Source: Aquabacterium lacunae (GTDB taxonomy: Bacteria > Pseudomonadota > Gammaproteobacteria > Burkholderiales > Burkholderiaceae_C). From it: a stretch of 64,000 nucleotides of DNA. Made by a program: the position numbers and the translations under genes. The stretch is taken from NCBI RefSeq assembly GCF_004310865.1, contig NZ_SIXI01000003.1, positions 124,001 through 188,000 of the forward strand, in the 5' to 3' direction. Below the pieces are notes generated by a model that was not told where the DNA came from, made no database searches, and saw only the letters and a list, made by a program, of their open reading frames with translations. Of this stretch, positions 1 through 7,478 are shown piece by piece (the stretch's first letter is position 1; every line of letters begins with the position of its first letter).

Positions 1-347
1 AGGCGCTGCGCATCGTGCTGCTTGAGCAGGTAGCCGGTGGCACCGGCCTCGAACGAGCGCAACACACTCTGCTCGTCACCCAGCACCGTGCTGACCAGCA
101 CCTCCAGCCCCGCCCGGCGATTGGAGGCATCGCGGATCAGTTCGATGCCCGAGCCGTCGGGCAAGCCCAGATCGACCACGAGCACGTCGAGCCGTGGCTG
201 CTCCAGCAGGCTGCGCCCCGCCGCCAGGGTGGGTGCCGAGGCCACCACCTGCATGTCGGCCTCGGTGGCCAGTGCCTCCAGAACGAACTGGATGAAACGG
301 GCGTCGTCATCGACAACCGCCACATGGATCACGTGGTTCTCGCTCAC
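1..347 (-). CDS. Response regulator, NarL/LuxR-type, receiver domain (partial)
   Basis: About 115 N-terminal residues are present; the rest, presumably a LuxR-type HTH output domain, lies beyond base 1. The receiver signature is complete: an acidic pair in VVDDDAR, a phospho-acceptor Asp in DVLVVDLGLPDG, a Ser in VLVST, and a Lys in TGYLLKQ. I chose the GTG start at 347 because it overlaps the kinase stop codon (GTGA), so the two are translationally coupled. The kinase immediately upstream is its expected phosphodonor. The target genes cannot be seen. The output-domain type is inferred from pairing with a HisKA_3 kinase. Confidence 0.85.
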   Translation of the reverse strand, partial: MSENHVIHVAVVDDDARFIQFVLEALATEADMQVVASAPTLAAGRSLLEQPRLDVLVVDLGLPDGSGIELIRDASNRRAGLEVLVSTVLGDEQSVLRSFEAGATGYLLKQHDAQR

Positions 348-2251
348 GGGGTCTGCTCATCCGGGCCAGGCCCAGGGGTCAAGGGAATGCACAACAGGGT
401 CTCGGTGCCTTCGGGCCCTGATTGCCAGGACACCCGACCACCAATCGCCTGCGCGCGCCGTTGCTGGTTCTGCAGGCCACGGCCGAGCACAGACTGATCG
501 GTCTTCACCTGGAACCCGCGCCCATTGTCGCGGATCCGGATGCGCACGTCATGTGGCGTGACTTCGGACACCAGGGTCAAGCGGTCGGCACCGGAGTGCT
601 TGAGGCTGTTGGTCAGGGCCTCCTGCACGATGCGCATGATGTGCAGGGCCTTGCGAGGCTCCAGGCCCTGCAGTTCGGGCAGGTCATGCACCTGCCAGTC
701 CAGCGTCAGGCCCGCCTGTTTCAGGCGCGGGCCCAACCGGTGGCGCAAGGTGGCCATCAGCAACTGAAGGTCGGCGTGGGCCGGGTCCATCGAGTCGATG
801 GCCAGGTGCAAATCGTCGATGCAGCCGCGCAGCACGTCCAGCACGTCGGGCGCACTCAAGCGGCCATGCTCCACTGCACGCAGGGCCGAATGCAAGGCCG
901 AGCCCAGGCCATCGTGCATGTCCTGCATCATGCGCTGACGCTCGGTCTGCAGGGTCTGCTGACGTTCGATGTCACGCAGGCGTTCATAGCTCAGGCGCAA
1001 TTCGGCTTCGCGCTCGGACAGCTTCTGCCCCAGCAGCACGTTCGATTCGCGCACCCCGTCGACCGCACGCATGTAGTGTCGGAACATGATGGTGCAGAAC
1101 AGTGCAAAGTTCAGGATGTTGGCGTAGGGGCCGAGGTACCAGCTTTCAGCGCCCAGCAGGTTGTTCTGAATGGCCCAGTCGTTGAAGCCGAACAGCGTGC
1201 CGATGATCACGGCCAGGGCCACCAGCATGCCATCCACCGAGCGTCGCCACGACAGTCGGAAGCCCGCGTAAGCCACCAGCGGGCTGGTGACCATGGCCAG
1301 CACGTAGACCAGTGGGGAAAAATCAGGCGTGTTGGGCAGGTGGTGCAACACGGGCAGCGACACCACGAACACGGTACCGATGATGATGTGCAGCACCCGC
1401 GTCAGCCGGGGCATGGTGCGTTGGTGCAAGCGCATCTGCAGGTGGTGCACCGCGCCGATCAGCCAGAACAGCGAGTTCACGGTGAGCCAGCCGAGCAGAT
1501 CGTCACTGACGACCAGGTCCACGTAATAGTGCAGACCACGGATGAACGATGCCACGGCCAGCACGGCAAACAGCAGGAAGGCCACATCGCCCCGGCTGCG
1601 CAACCACACGAACAGAGCAAACAGCCCCACGGCCAGAAAGGCGCCCGCGCCCATGGCTGGCACCTGCAGTTGCAGCCACTGGCGCGCCACGTAGCGCCAG
1701 CGGATGCTGTCAGGGTGCCCCAGCCACAGCGAGGCCAGGGCCGTGCGGGTGTGGGCCGGGTGCGCCATGCGCACCAGCACCTCGCGGGGTGCGGCATGCC
1801 GCTGCCCTCCGTCGACCGTCAGCCAGAACGGGGCCCAGTACCACTGCACCCCGTCGAGCTGCCATTGCGCCACAAGCCGGCCGTCCACATACACCGCCAC
1901 CGGGCCATAGCCTTTGGCCCTGGCGCCGTACAGCATCAGCGGCTGAGCCGCCCAGGTTGTGGCGGGCACCTGAAGCCGGTACCAGGTCACGGCCGTGGTC
2001 TGCGGCCCAGACAAGGCGGCCGATGCCTGGGCCACGATGGCATGGGGCTGGGCATGCGGCAGTTGAACGGGCTGCCAAGCGCCAGGCAACTGGCGGCTGT
2101 CCACCACCATCGGTGGCGGCACTTCACGCGGCAGCACTTGCTGCACCACCTCGGCCTGTGTCAGGTGCAGGGGCTGAACGTCGGCACGGGCCGCCTGACC
2201 GACCAGCAGGGCCACCAGCAACAGCCAGAGCATGCGTGTGAACTGGACCAT
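344..2251 (-). CDS. Sensor histidine kinase, 7TM-DISM type with HisKA_3/HATPase
   Basis: A 635-residue membrane sensor kinase. It has an N-terminal signal segment, a periplasmic sugar-binding-like 7TMR-DISM extracellular domain (about 25-190), seven hydrophobic helices (about 195-395), then a short coiled coil. The dimerisation helix carries the phospho-acceptor His446 in MHDGLG, typical of the HisKA_3/NarX family. The ATPase domain shows an N box (EALTN, Asn548), a G1 box (RDNGRGF, about 574-580) and a G2 box (GRGLQNQ, about 590). It overlaps the downstream response regulator by 4 bp, forming a two-component operon. The signal sensed is unknown; DISM domains in other proteins bind small, often carbohydrate-like ligands. 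Confidence 0.9.
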   Translation of the reverse strand: MVQFTRMLWLLLVALLVGQAARADVQPLHLTQAEVVQQVLPREVPPPMVVDSRQLPGAWQPVQLPHAQPHAIVAQASAALSGPQTTAVTWYRLQVPATTWAAQPLMLYGARAKGYGPVAVYVDGRLVAQWQLDGVQWYWAPFWLTVDGGQRHAAPREVLVRMAHPAHTRTALASLWLGHPDSIRWRYVARQWLQLQVPAMGAGAFLAVGLFALFVWLRSRGDVAFLLFAVLAVASFIRGLHYYVDLVVSDDLLGWLTVNSLFWLIGAVHHLQMRLHQRTMPRLTRVLHIIIGTVFVVSLPVLHHLPNTPDFSPLVYVLAMVTSPLVAYAGFRLSWRRSVDGMLVALAVIIGTLFGFNDWAIQNNLLGAESWYLGPYANILNFALFCTIMFRHYMRAVDGVRESNVLLGQKLSEREAELRLSYERLRDIERQQTLQTERQRMMQDMHDGLGSALHSALRAVEHGRLSAPDVLDVLRGCIDDLHLAIDSMDPAHADLQLLMATLRHRLGPRLKQAGLTLDWQVHDLPELQGLEPRKALHIMRIVQEALTNSLKHSGADRLTLVSEVTPHDVRIRIRDNGRGFQVKTDQSVLGRGLQNQQRRAQAIGGRVSWQSGPEGTETLLCIPLTPGPGPDEQTP

Positions 2252-2262
2252 GCCCAGGCCCG

Positions 2263-2454
2263 TCAGCCCTGAGCAGGCGGTGGGGCCTGACGCGCTTCCC
2301 AGGCTTTCAGGGCCTTGCGGTAGTCGTCCATGGCCATGTCGTGCAGGTCAAAGATGCACGGGTCACAGCCATTGCCGCAGCAGGCGTCGAAATCTGGCGG
2401 CTCGGGTGGGGTGGGCTTGGGGTCGGTGTCCGCTGATGAAGAAACGTCGGGCAT
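2263..2454 (-). CDS. Small oxidoreductase-like, Cys-rich protein
   Basis: A 63-residue protein with a Pro-rich acidic N-terminus followed by CCGNGCDPCIFD, which matches the short 'oxidoreductase-like' N-terminal family (PF09791 type) found widely in proteobacteria. Four cysteines in ten residues suggest metal binding, but the function is not established. The ATG at 2454 is preferred because GAGGG sits 8 bases upstream; the in-frame ATG at 2460 is too close to that site. It lies 12 bp upstream of the kinase gene and may be co-transcribed with hss and the two-component system. Confidence 0.75.
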   Translation of the reverse strand: MPDVSSSADTDPKPTPPEPPDFDACCGNGCDPCIFDLHDMAMDDYRKALKAWEARQAPPPAQG

Positions 2455-2495
2455 GCTCATGGCCCTCATTGTCGCGCAGCGATGCCCTCGCGGCA

Positions 2496-3902
2496 TCAGT
2501 CCAGGAACTGATCCAGACACCAGCGCCCAGCGTCCTGGCTGGCCTGTCCCCCCCGAGGGTGCCACCCGAAGTGTCGCACCACCAGCGGCTCCCAGTACGG
2601 CGCGGCATGGTGCATCAGCACCGTGTGGTCCAGGTCTTCCGATTCGACAATGCCTGCCATGGGGTTCTGCAGCAACCAGTGCACCGCCCCCATGATGCTG
2701 CCCACCACCTGCAGGCTGGTGGCATTGTTGTGTGGCGCCAGTTCACGGGCTCGCGCCAGTGACAACTGCGAGCCGTACCAGCACGCGGGGTAGCGGTCAC
2801 TCAGCAACAACACGCCGAGTTCATCAACGCCATCCACTAGTTCGTCTTTCAGGACACGGGTGTGCGTCACGGCATCGCGGCTGCCATCGGCCAGCAGCTG
2901 CAGGCTGTCCGCCGCCTGGTCGCAAGGGTGGTAGGCGTAGTACACCGTGGGCCGGTAGTGCACCTGATCGCCGTGCTGCAACGTGAGCCAGGCCGCGATC
3001 GAGAAGGCCTCGTTGTGGCTGATCAGCCAGCCGCGCACCTCACCGGCCAATGGGGTGAAGGTTTTCACGCGGGTGTGCACCCCCAGTTGCTCGGCATACA
3101 CACCACTGCGGTCACCCTGGGCATGGCCATGCACGCGTTGCGCCCAGGGGCCATGGACTTCGTGTGTGCCCCAGCCCATCTCCACCGGCTGCAGGGCTTC
3201 AGCCACGAAGCCATCGACCGACCAGGTGTTCTGGAACTCGCCCGCGGCACGGGCCTGCGGGCTGAACTGCGTGTCGCGCTCGGACACCTGGATCACACGC
3301 ACGCCCAGCGTTTCGGCCAGCAGGGCCCACTCGCGGCGCCCCACCGGAGCCGCCCTGACCGGCAGGTGCAGCCGGGCCATGTGCAACAAGGCTTCCTTGA
3401 CGAAGATGGACACCATGCCGGGGTTGGCACCATGCGCCACAACGGCCGTGGGCATGGGCACCGTGGCCGCGCGCTGGGCCTGCTGCCGATCGATCACCGC
3501 CGCGCGCATGCGGTAGTTGGTGTTGGCGCCGTCGGCCAGTTCGCCGTCCTGGTAGGCCCAGGGGTCGATGCAGGTGTCCAGGTACCAGGCCCCACGGGCC
3601 TGCGCCCAGCTCAACACCGTCAGGCTGTCGATGGAGGTGGCCAGGTTCAGCACCAGCGCGCCAGGGCCCACCCAGGGGGTCAGCAGTGCTTCGTGGTTGT
3701 GCGCCTCGATGCGGGCCTGTTGCCAGCCAAAGCCATGGGCTTGTGCCACAGCCACCTGGTCGGGCGCCATGCGCTCGTCGATCACGTGCACGGGCATCTG
3801 AGCAAAGCACTGACGCAACAGGGGCGACAAGGCCTGAGCGATGTTGCCAAAGCCCATGATCAGCACGGAACGCAGTTCAGCCGGCTGGCTGTGGCGCCTC
3901 AT
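2496..3902 (-). CDS. hss: Homospermidine synthase
   Basis: A 468-residue NAD-dependent enzyme of the saccharopine-dehydrogenase fold that makes sym-homospermidine from two putrescines (or from spermidine plus putrescine). The N-terminal Rossmann motif GFGNIAQ is at about 16-22. Family signatures YLDTCIDPW and AHGANPGMVSIFVKEAL are clear, and the length matches bacterial Hss (about 470). The start codon overlaps the stop of the upstream SMR-type transporter by 4 bp, so polyamine synthesis and a small exporter are coupled. It probably supplies homospermidine as the organism's polyamine. Confidence 0.9.
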   Translation of the reverse strand: MRRHSQPAELRSVLIMGFGNIAQALSPLLRQCFAQMPVHVIDERMAPDQVAVAQAHGFGWQQARIEAHNHEALLTPWVGPGALVLNLATSIDSLTVLSWAQARGAWYLDTCIDPWAYQDGELADGANTNYRMRAAVIDRQQAQRAATVPMPTAVVAHGANPGMVSIFVKEALLHMARLHLPVRAAPVGRREWALLAETLGVRVIQVSERDTQFSPQARAAGEFQNTWSVDGFVAEALQPVEMGWGTHEVHGPWAQRVHGHAQGDRSGVYAEQLGVHTRVKTFTPLAGEVRGWLISHNEAFSIAAWLTLQHGDQVHYRPTVYYAYHPCDQAADSLQLLADGSRDAVTHTRVLKDELVDGVDELGVLLLSDRYPACWYGSQLSLARARELAPHNNATSLQVVGSIMGAVHWLLQNPMAGIVESEDLDHTVLMHHAAPYWEPLVVRHFGWHPRGGQASQDAGRWCLDQFLD

Positions 3903-4228
3903 GCCTCACGCCCCACATTCATCACCAGCACGGCCGCCAGGGCCAGGGCCACGCCTGCGCCTTCACGCCAGGTGAAGGGCTCCTTGAACACCACCACCCC
4001 CAGACCCGCCACGATGATCAGGGTGGCCACCGAATAGAAGACGGCCACGGTGGCCAGGTTGTGCTGCTGCATCAGCAGGTACCAGGCGAAGGCTGGAGAG
4101 CCATAACACAAGGCACCCAGTGCAAACTGCCAGGAGTTCAGGCCAGCGCCGGACGCAGCCAGCTTGATGAGGTAATCACCCACCACGGTGAGCAAGGTGG
4201 CCACGGCGAGCCAGAAAAGTGTGGTCAT
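3899..4228 (-). CDS. Small multidrug resistance/EamA-like transporter
   Basis: A 109-residue, almost wholly hydrophobic protein with four predicted transmembrane helices. It resembles the half-size EmrE/QacE and DMT families: an acidic residue sits in helix 1 (VVGDYLIKLAAS), and helix 4 is LALAAVLVMNV. Such proteins act as dimers in the inner membrane, exchanging protons for cationic compounds. It is first in an overlapping pair with homospermidine synthase, so polyamine or polyamine-like export is a reasonable inference, not a demonstrated function. The catalytic Glu of EmrE (helix 1) appears as Asp here. Confidence 0.75.
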   Translation of the reverse strand: MTTLFWLAVATLLTVVGDYLIKLAASGAGLNSWQFALGALCYGSPAFAWYLLMQQHNLATVAVFYSVATLIIVAGLGVVVFKEPFTWREGAGVALALAAVLVMNVGREA

Positions 4229-4332
4229 GGGGTCGATCCAGAATCGGACACGAAAAGTGCGCGATTCTCAGGACCTGCCCAGGTGACCACAAGCCCTAAG
4301 GTATGGGAGCCTCGTGGGCTGGATGCAACCCT

Positions 4333-5604
4333 TCATGCTGCCAGCAGGGCATCGACGCTGTCGATGCCCCGCGTGGCTTCGCGCCACCATTGCGAGAACG
4401 AATGGCAAGGGCGCGCCACGTGGGGAAACAATGCCGTGGGCGGCAGGCAGTCGGCCAGTGTCGGCAGCCAGGGCTTGAGGTGCGGATCGGTCACCGACAC
4501 CACACGGCGCGCACCGCGCAGCGCGTCCTTGACCTGGGCCAGGCTGCCATGCCAGCGCAGCGGGGTCAGCCCGGCCATGCGCTCGCCCACGAATTGCCAT
4601 CGCACCGGGCTCCAGGGCCGTGCCTGGTGGAACTCCGACAGGCACATCGCCACCACCACCGTGTCGGCCGTCACCACCGAGGGCAAGGGGCCCAGGCACC
4701 AGGGGTGCACCAGGAACACTTCGCGACCCGCCACGGCCTGCGCATCGGGGGGCGCAAAGCCCCAGGAAGTCGGAGGAGCGGTCATCAGGTCGGGCGGCTG
4801 CAGGGGCTCAACCACCGGGTCGAAACGCCGCTGGCCTGTGAAGGGCTGCAGTGGCCTGACGTGACGCGCCATGCGGTCCAGCGTGTCGTAATCGGTGTCG
4901 ATCACGGTGCCCGGGCTGTGCCATTCGGCAGGTGCGTACCGGGCCACGTTCTCGGCATTGAACAGGTAAGGCTTGTGGCTGCCGGTGCCGGCCACCCATT
5001 GCCAACTCAGGTGGTTGCTGGCCAGGTCACCGTCCAGCAGGTGGGCGTACAGCCAGTCGGCCCCCGCGCGCCAGTGCACCTTGCGCACATGCACCACGTA
5101 ACTGGCCAGCCACATGCGGGCGTGGTTGTGCAGGTAGCCTGTGCGGTACAGCGTGCGCACGGCCTGGTCGATCACCGGCACGCCCGTGCAGCCCTGCACG
5201 ATGTCGGCAGGCAGCTCGCGCACGTAGGCGGCATCGGGCAAGGGGCCTTCGTGAATGGACTGGAAGATGCCTTGTCCACGGTGCGCCCAGGCGTGGTGAA
5301 AGAAGGCCCGCCAGCCCAGTTCGTACACCCACTTGTGCTGCACGTCCAGCGGGTGCCGTGCATGCACCCTGGCCAGTGCCTCGTGCAGGCTCAGGAACCC
5401 GTGCGTGATGTAGGGCGACAGACCCGACACCGCGCCATTCAGCGCATTGCGTGTGCGGGCGTAGGCACCGGGGTGCACCTGGGCCAACCGCGCCAGAGCG
5501 GCCTCGCGCGTGGGCGCCCAGGCACCCGACGCCAGGGAAGCCACCGTGGCATGCTCGGCGTGCTCGGTGGGGTCCAGAAGGCTGGGCTGGTGCATCTTGC
5601 GCAT
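4333..5604 (-). CDS. Photolyase/cryptochrome-family protein with leading FAD domain
   Basis: 423 residues. Residues about 25-265 are a photolyase-type FAD-binding domain: GLSPYITHGFLS, ELGWRAFFHHAW, GVPVIDQAVRTL, TGYLHNHARMW, then LASNHLSWQWVAGTG. The usual N-terminal alpha/beta antenna domain is missing; the protein starts directly in the FAD half. The last 140 residues (from about REVFLVHPW) read as an alpha/beta segment, including RWQFVGERM and RRVVSVTDPHLKPWL, as if the antenna-like half had been moved to the C-terminus. DNA repair or blue-light sensing is possible. The missing chromophore domain makes a classical CPD photolyase assignment unsure. Confidence 0.75.
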   Translation of the reverse strand: MRKMHQPSLLDPTEHAEHATVASLASGAWAPTREAALARLAQVHPGAYARTRNALNGAVSGLSPYITHGFLSLHEALARVHARHPLDVQHKWVYELGWRAFFHHAWAHRGQGIFQSIHEGPLPDAAYVRELPADIVQGCTGVPVIDQAVRTLYRTGYLHNHARMWLASYVVHVRKVHWRAGADWLYAHLLDGDLASNHLSWQWVAGTGSHKPYLFNAENVARYAPAEWHSPGTVIDTDYDTLDRMARHVRPLQPFTGQRRFDPVVEPLQPPDLMTAPPTSWGFAPPDAQAVAGREVFLVHPWCLGPLPSVVTADTVVVAMCLSEFHQARPWSPVRWQFVGERMAGLTPLRWHGSLAQVKDALRGARRVVSVTDPHLKPWLPTLADCLPPTALFPHVARPCHSFSQWWREATRGIDSVDALLAA

Positions 5605-5793
5605 GTGGGCTCCTTTCTGCGAAGTCTAGGGGCCTGCAAGACACATCAGGCGCACGGCGTGCCACGCACACAGCGCACGGGCTTGCACAAACCGTGGACA
5701 CGCCCCCGGGCAACTCCAAGGTGCCGACCTTGAGGTCCTGACGGATAATTGCGAGATCAAACGCCAACCGGCCAAGCCCTTGAATCCACCGCC

Positions 5794-6405
5794 ATGGGAC
5801 ACGCGAAAGACGAAGACCTCGGGCTGAAGGACGCCTGCCTTCAGGCAGCGCGGGAGTCCATCGCCGAGCACGGTGTGGAACGGCTCAGCCTGCGAGAAGT
5901 GGCTCGGCGTCTGGGGGTTTCGCACCAGGCGCCCTACCGGCACTTCCCGTCTCGCGACCACCTGCTGGCCGAAGTGATCCGGCAGTGCTTTCAGGACTTC
6001 GCCTGCTTCCTGGACACCCGCGACAAGCAACCATCGCCTGACCAGGACCTCAATTGCCTGGGCACCCGCTACCTGCAGTTCGCGATGGAGCGCCCACTTG
6101 AGTACCGGCTGATGTTCGGCACCCCCTGGCCCGAACCGGCTGAAGAGGTGGGGCTGGTGCGCGATGCCCTGCACGCCTTCAACATCCTGCGCAGTGACCT
6201 CCAGGCCATGCATGGCGAGGGCGCCGAGGTGCAAGCCCAGGTCGATCTGGACGCCATGATGATCTGGTCATCGATGCACGGCCTGGCCTCGATCCTGCAA
6301 TCGAGCGCGGTGCGGCACCTGGACCTCGCGCCCGGGGTGCCGCCGCAGGTGCCTGCCTACATCATGGCGCGCATGCGCTCATTGCTGACAGGCACCGCGC
6401 ACTGA
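5794..6405 (+). CDS. TetR/AcrR family transcriptional regulator (WHG-type C-domain)
   Basis: 203 residues. The N-terminal TetR HTH reads LSLREVARRLGVSHQAPYRHF at about 35-55. The C-terminal half contains MFGTPWPE, typical of the WHG subfamily of TetR regulators. The ATG at 5794 is used; an upstream in-frame start at 5749 gives an unconvincing leader. It ends 17 bp from the convergent end of the RND efflux operon, making it a candidate regulator of that operon. A GATAAT -10-like hexamer lies at 5744-5749. No copy of the GTTGACA palindrome is visible in front of it, so autoregulation through that site is not supported. Confidence 0.85.
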   Translation: MGHAKDEDLGLKDACLQAARESIAEHGVERLSLREVARRLGVSHQAPYRHFPSRDHLLAEVIRQCFQDFACFLDTRDKQPSPDQDLNCLGTRYLQFAMERPLEYRLMFGTPWPEPAEEVGLVRDALHAFNILRSDLQAMHGEGAEVQAQVDLDAMMIWSSMHGLASILQSSAVRHLDLAPGVPPQVPAYIMARMRSLLTGTAH

Positions 6406-6422
6406 TTGCCCGCTGCGCGGCA

Positions 6423-7478
6423 TCAATCCACTTCGGAGGGCGTCGCGCACTCGGCGTTTTCGGCGTTGGCCGAACAACGCGCTTTCTTCAGCAGGTTGAG
6501 GGTGCGCTTCGCGTACAGCCCCTCCTGCGCGCCCATCAGTCGGCCCTGGCGCAAGGCGTCGACATAAGCGGGCAGCACCTCGGGAGACACCTCGACCCAC
6601 GCACGGCCCGGAATGCCCGCTTCAGCCCTCTGGATGTTCTGGACCTGACGGTCAAACTGCGCCAGCCAATGGGCGCGTGAAGCCTCGCCAAAGCCGGCTG
6701 GCAACTGATCGGCCCGGAACACCAGTTGCACGGTGGGGAACATGGCCGGCACGCGAATCACCGCCCCCTGAGTGCCCATGCCCTTGCCCAGCTCGAACGG
6801 CTTGTAGGTGATGGCTGGCAGGTGGATCATGTCCACCAGACCGTTGTTGAACTTGGTGCCCACGCTGGCAATGTCCACGGACACGGGCTGCGCGCCCAAT
6901 CGCTGGATCAACAGGGCCTGTGGCCGGTCCTGATCGAACACGCCAATGCGTTTGCCTGCCAGCTGGTCGATGCGGGTGGCGGTACGGTCTTTGACCATGG
7001 GGTATGCAGCGCCCACGGGCAGCATGCCCCCTATCTCGTGCTGGCCTTCGCGCATCAGTCGGGCCCCCTGCGGACTGGACAAGGCCGTGATGACACGCCG
7101 CAGCACCTCCTGACTGGCCGCCATGTCCACCTTGCCCGCCTTGACCACCAGGGCCGAGCCCATGCTGTCGATCGAGCCGCTGACCGCATTGAACACACGC
7201 GCACGAAAGCCCGTGACCACCAGGCCTGCACACTGGCCGGCGCGGTAGTCTTCCATGGCCACCCGTTCGTCGGTGTAAGGCCGCAAGTCAAAGGGCATGC
7301 CCAGACGGGCCATGTGCAGGCTGTGGTCCAGCACGAGGTTGTAGACATCACCCGACTTGCCCAGGATGTCCCACACACAGAACTGGGGTCGATCGGACGG
7401 CGTCTGGGCCTGGACCGAACCCCACGTGGCCAGGGTCATGCAGAGGGCGCCAAAGGCGCGAATGGCAGAGGTCTTCAA
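6423..7478 (-). CDS. AdeT-like putative solute-binding protein of an RND operon
   Basis: 351 residues with an N-terminal signal peptide ending about VQAQ. The motifs FCVWDILGKSGDVYN, YTDERVAMEDYRAGQC and GLVVTGF match the AdeT1/AdeT2-type 'putative solute-binding protein' family, related to TRAP-type periplasmic binding proteins. The start is a TTG at 7478: AAGGAG lies 7 bases upstream and the TTG overlaps the RND pump stop codon (TTGA). It is therefore the last gene of the efflux operon and presumably periplasmic. AdeT proteins have been linked to drug resistance in Acinetobacter; the role here is inferred from context. Confidence 0.8.
   Translation of the reverse strand: MKTSAIRAFGALCMTLATWGSVQAQTPSDRPQFCVWDILGKSGDVYNLVLDHSLHMARLGMPFDLRPYTDERVAMEDYRAGQCAGLVVTGFRARVFNAVSGSIDSMGSALVVKAGKVDMAASQEVLRRVITALSSPQGARLMREGQHEIGGMLPVGAAYPMVKDRTATRIDQLAGKRIGVFDQDRPQALLIQRLGAQPVSVDIASVGTKFNNGLVDMIHLPAITYKPFELGKGMGTQGAVIRVPAMFPTVQLVFRADQLPAGFGEASRAHWLAQFDRQVQNIQRAEAGIPGRAWVEVSPEVLPAYVDALRQGRLMGAQEGLYAKRTLNLLKKARCSANAENAECATPSEVD

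Noticed and set aside
422-2272. Long plus-strand ORF (616 aa) opposite the histidine kinase
   Set aside because: His/Gln-rich composition is the mirror of GC-rich coding on the other strand; the kinase has every catalytic motif.
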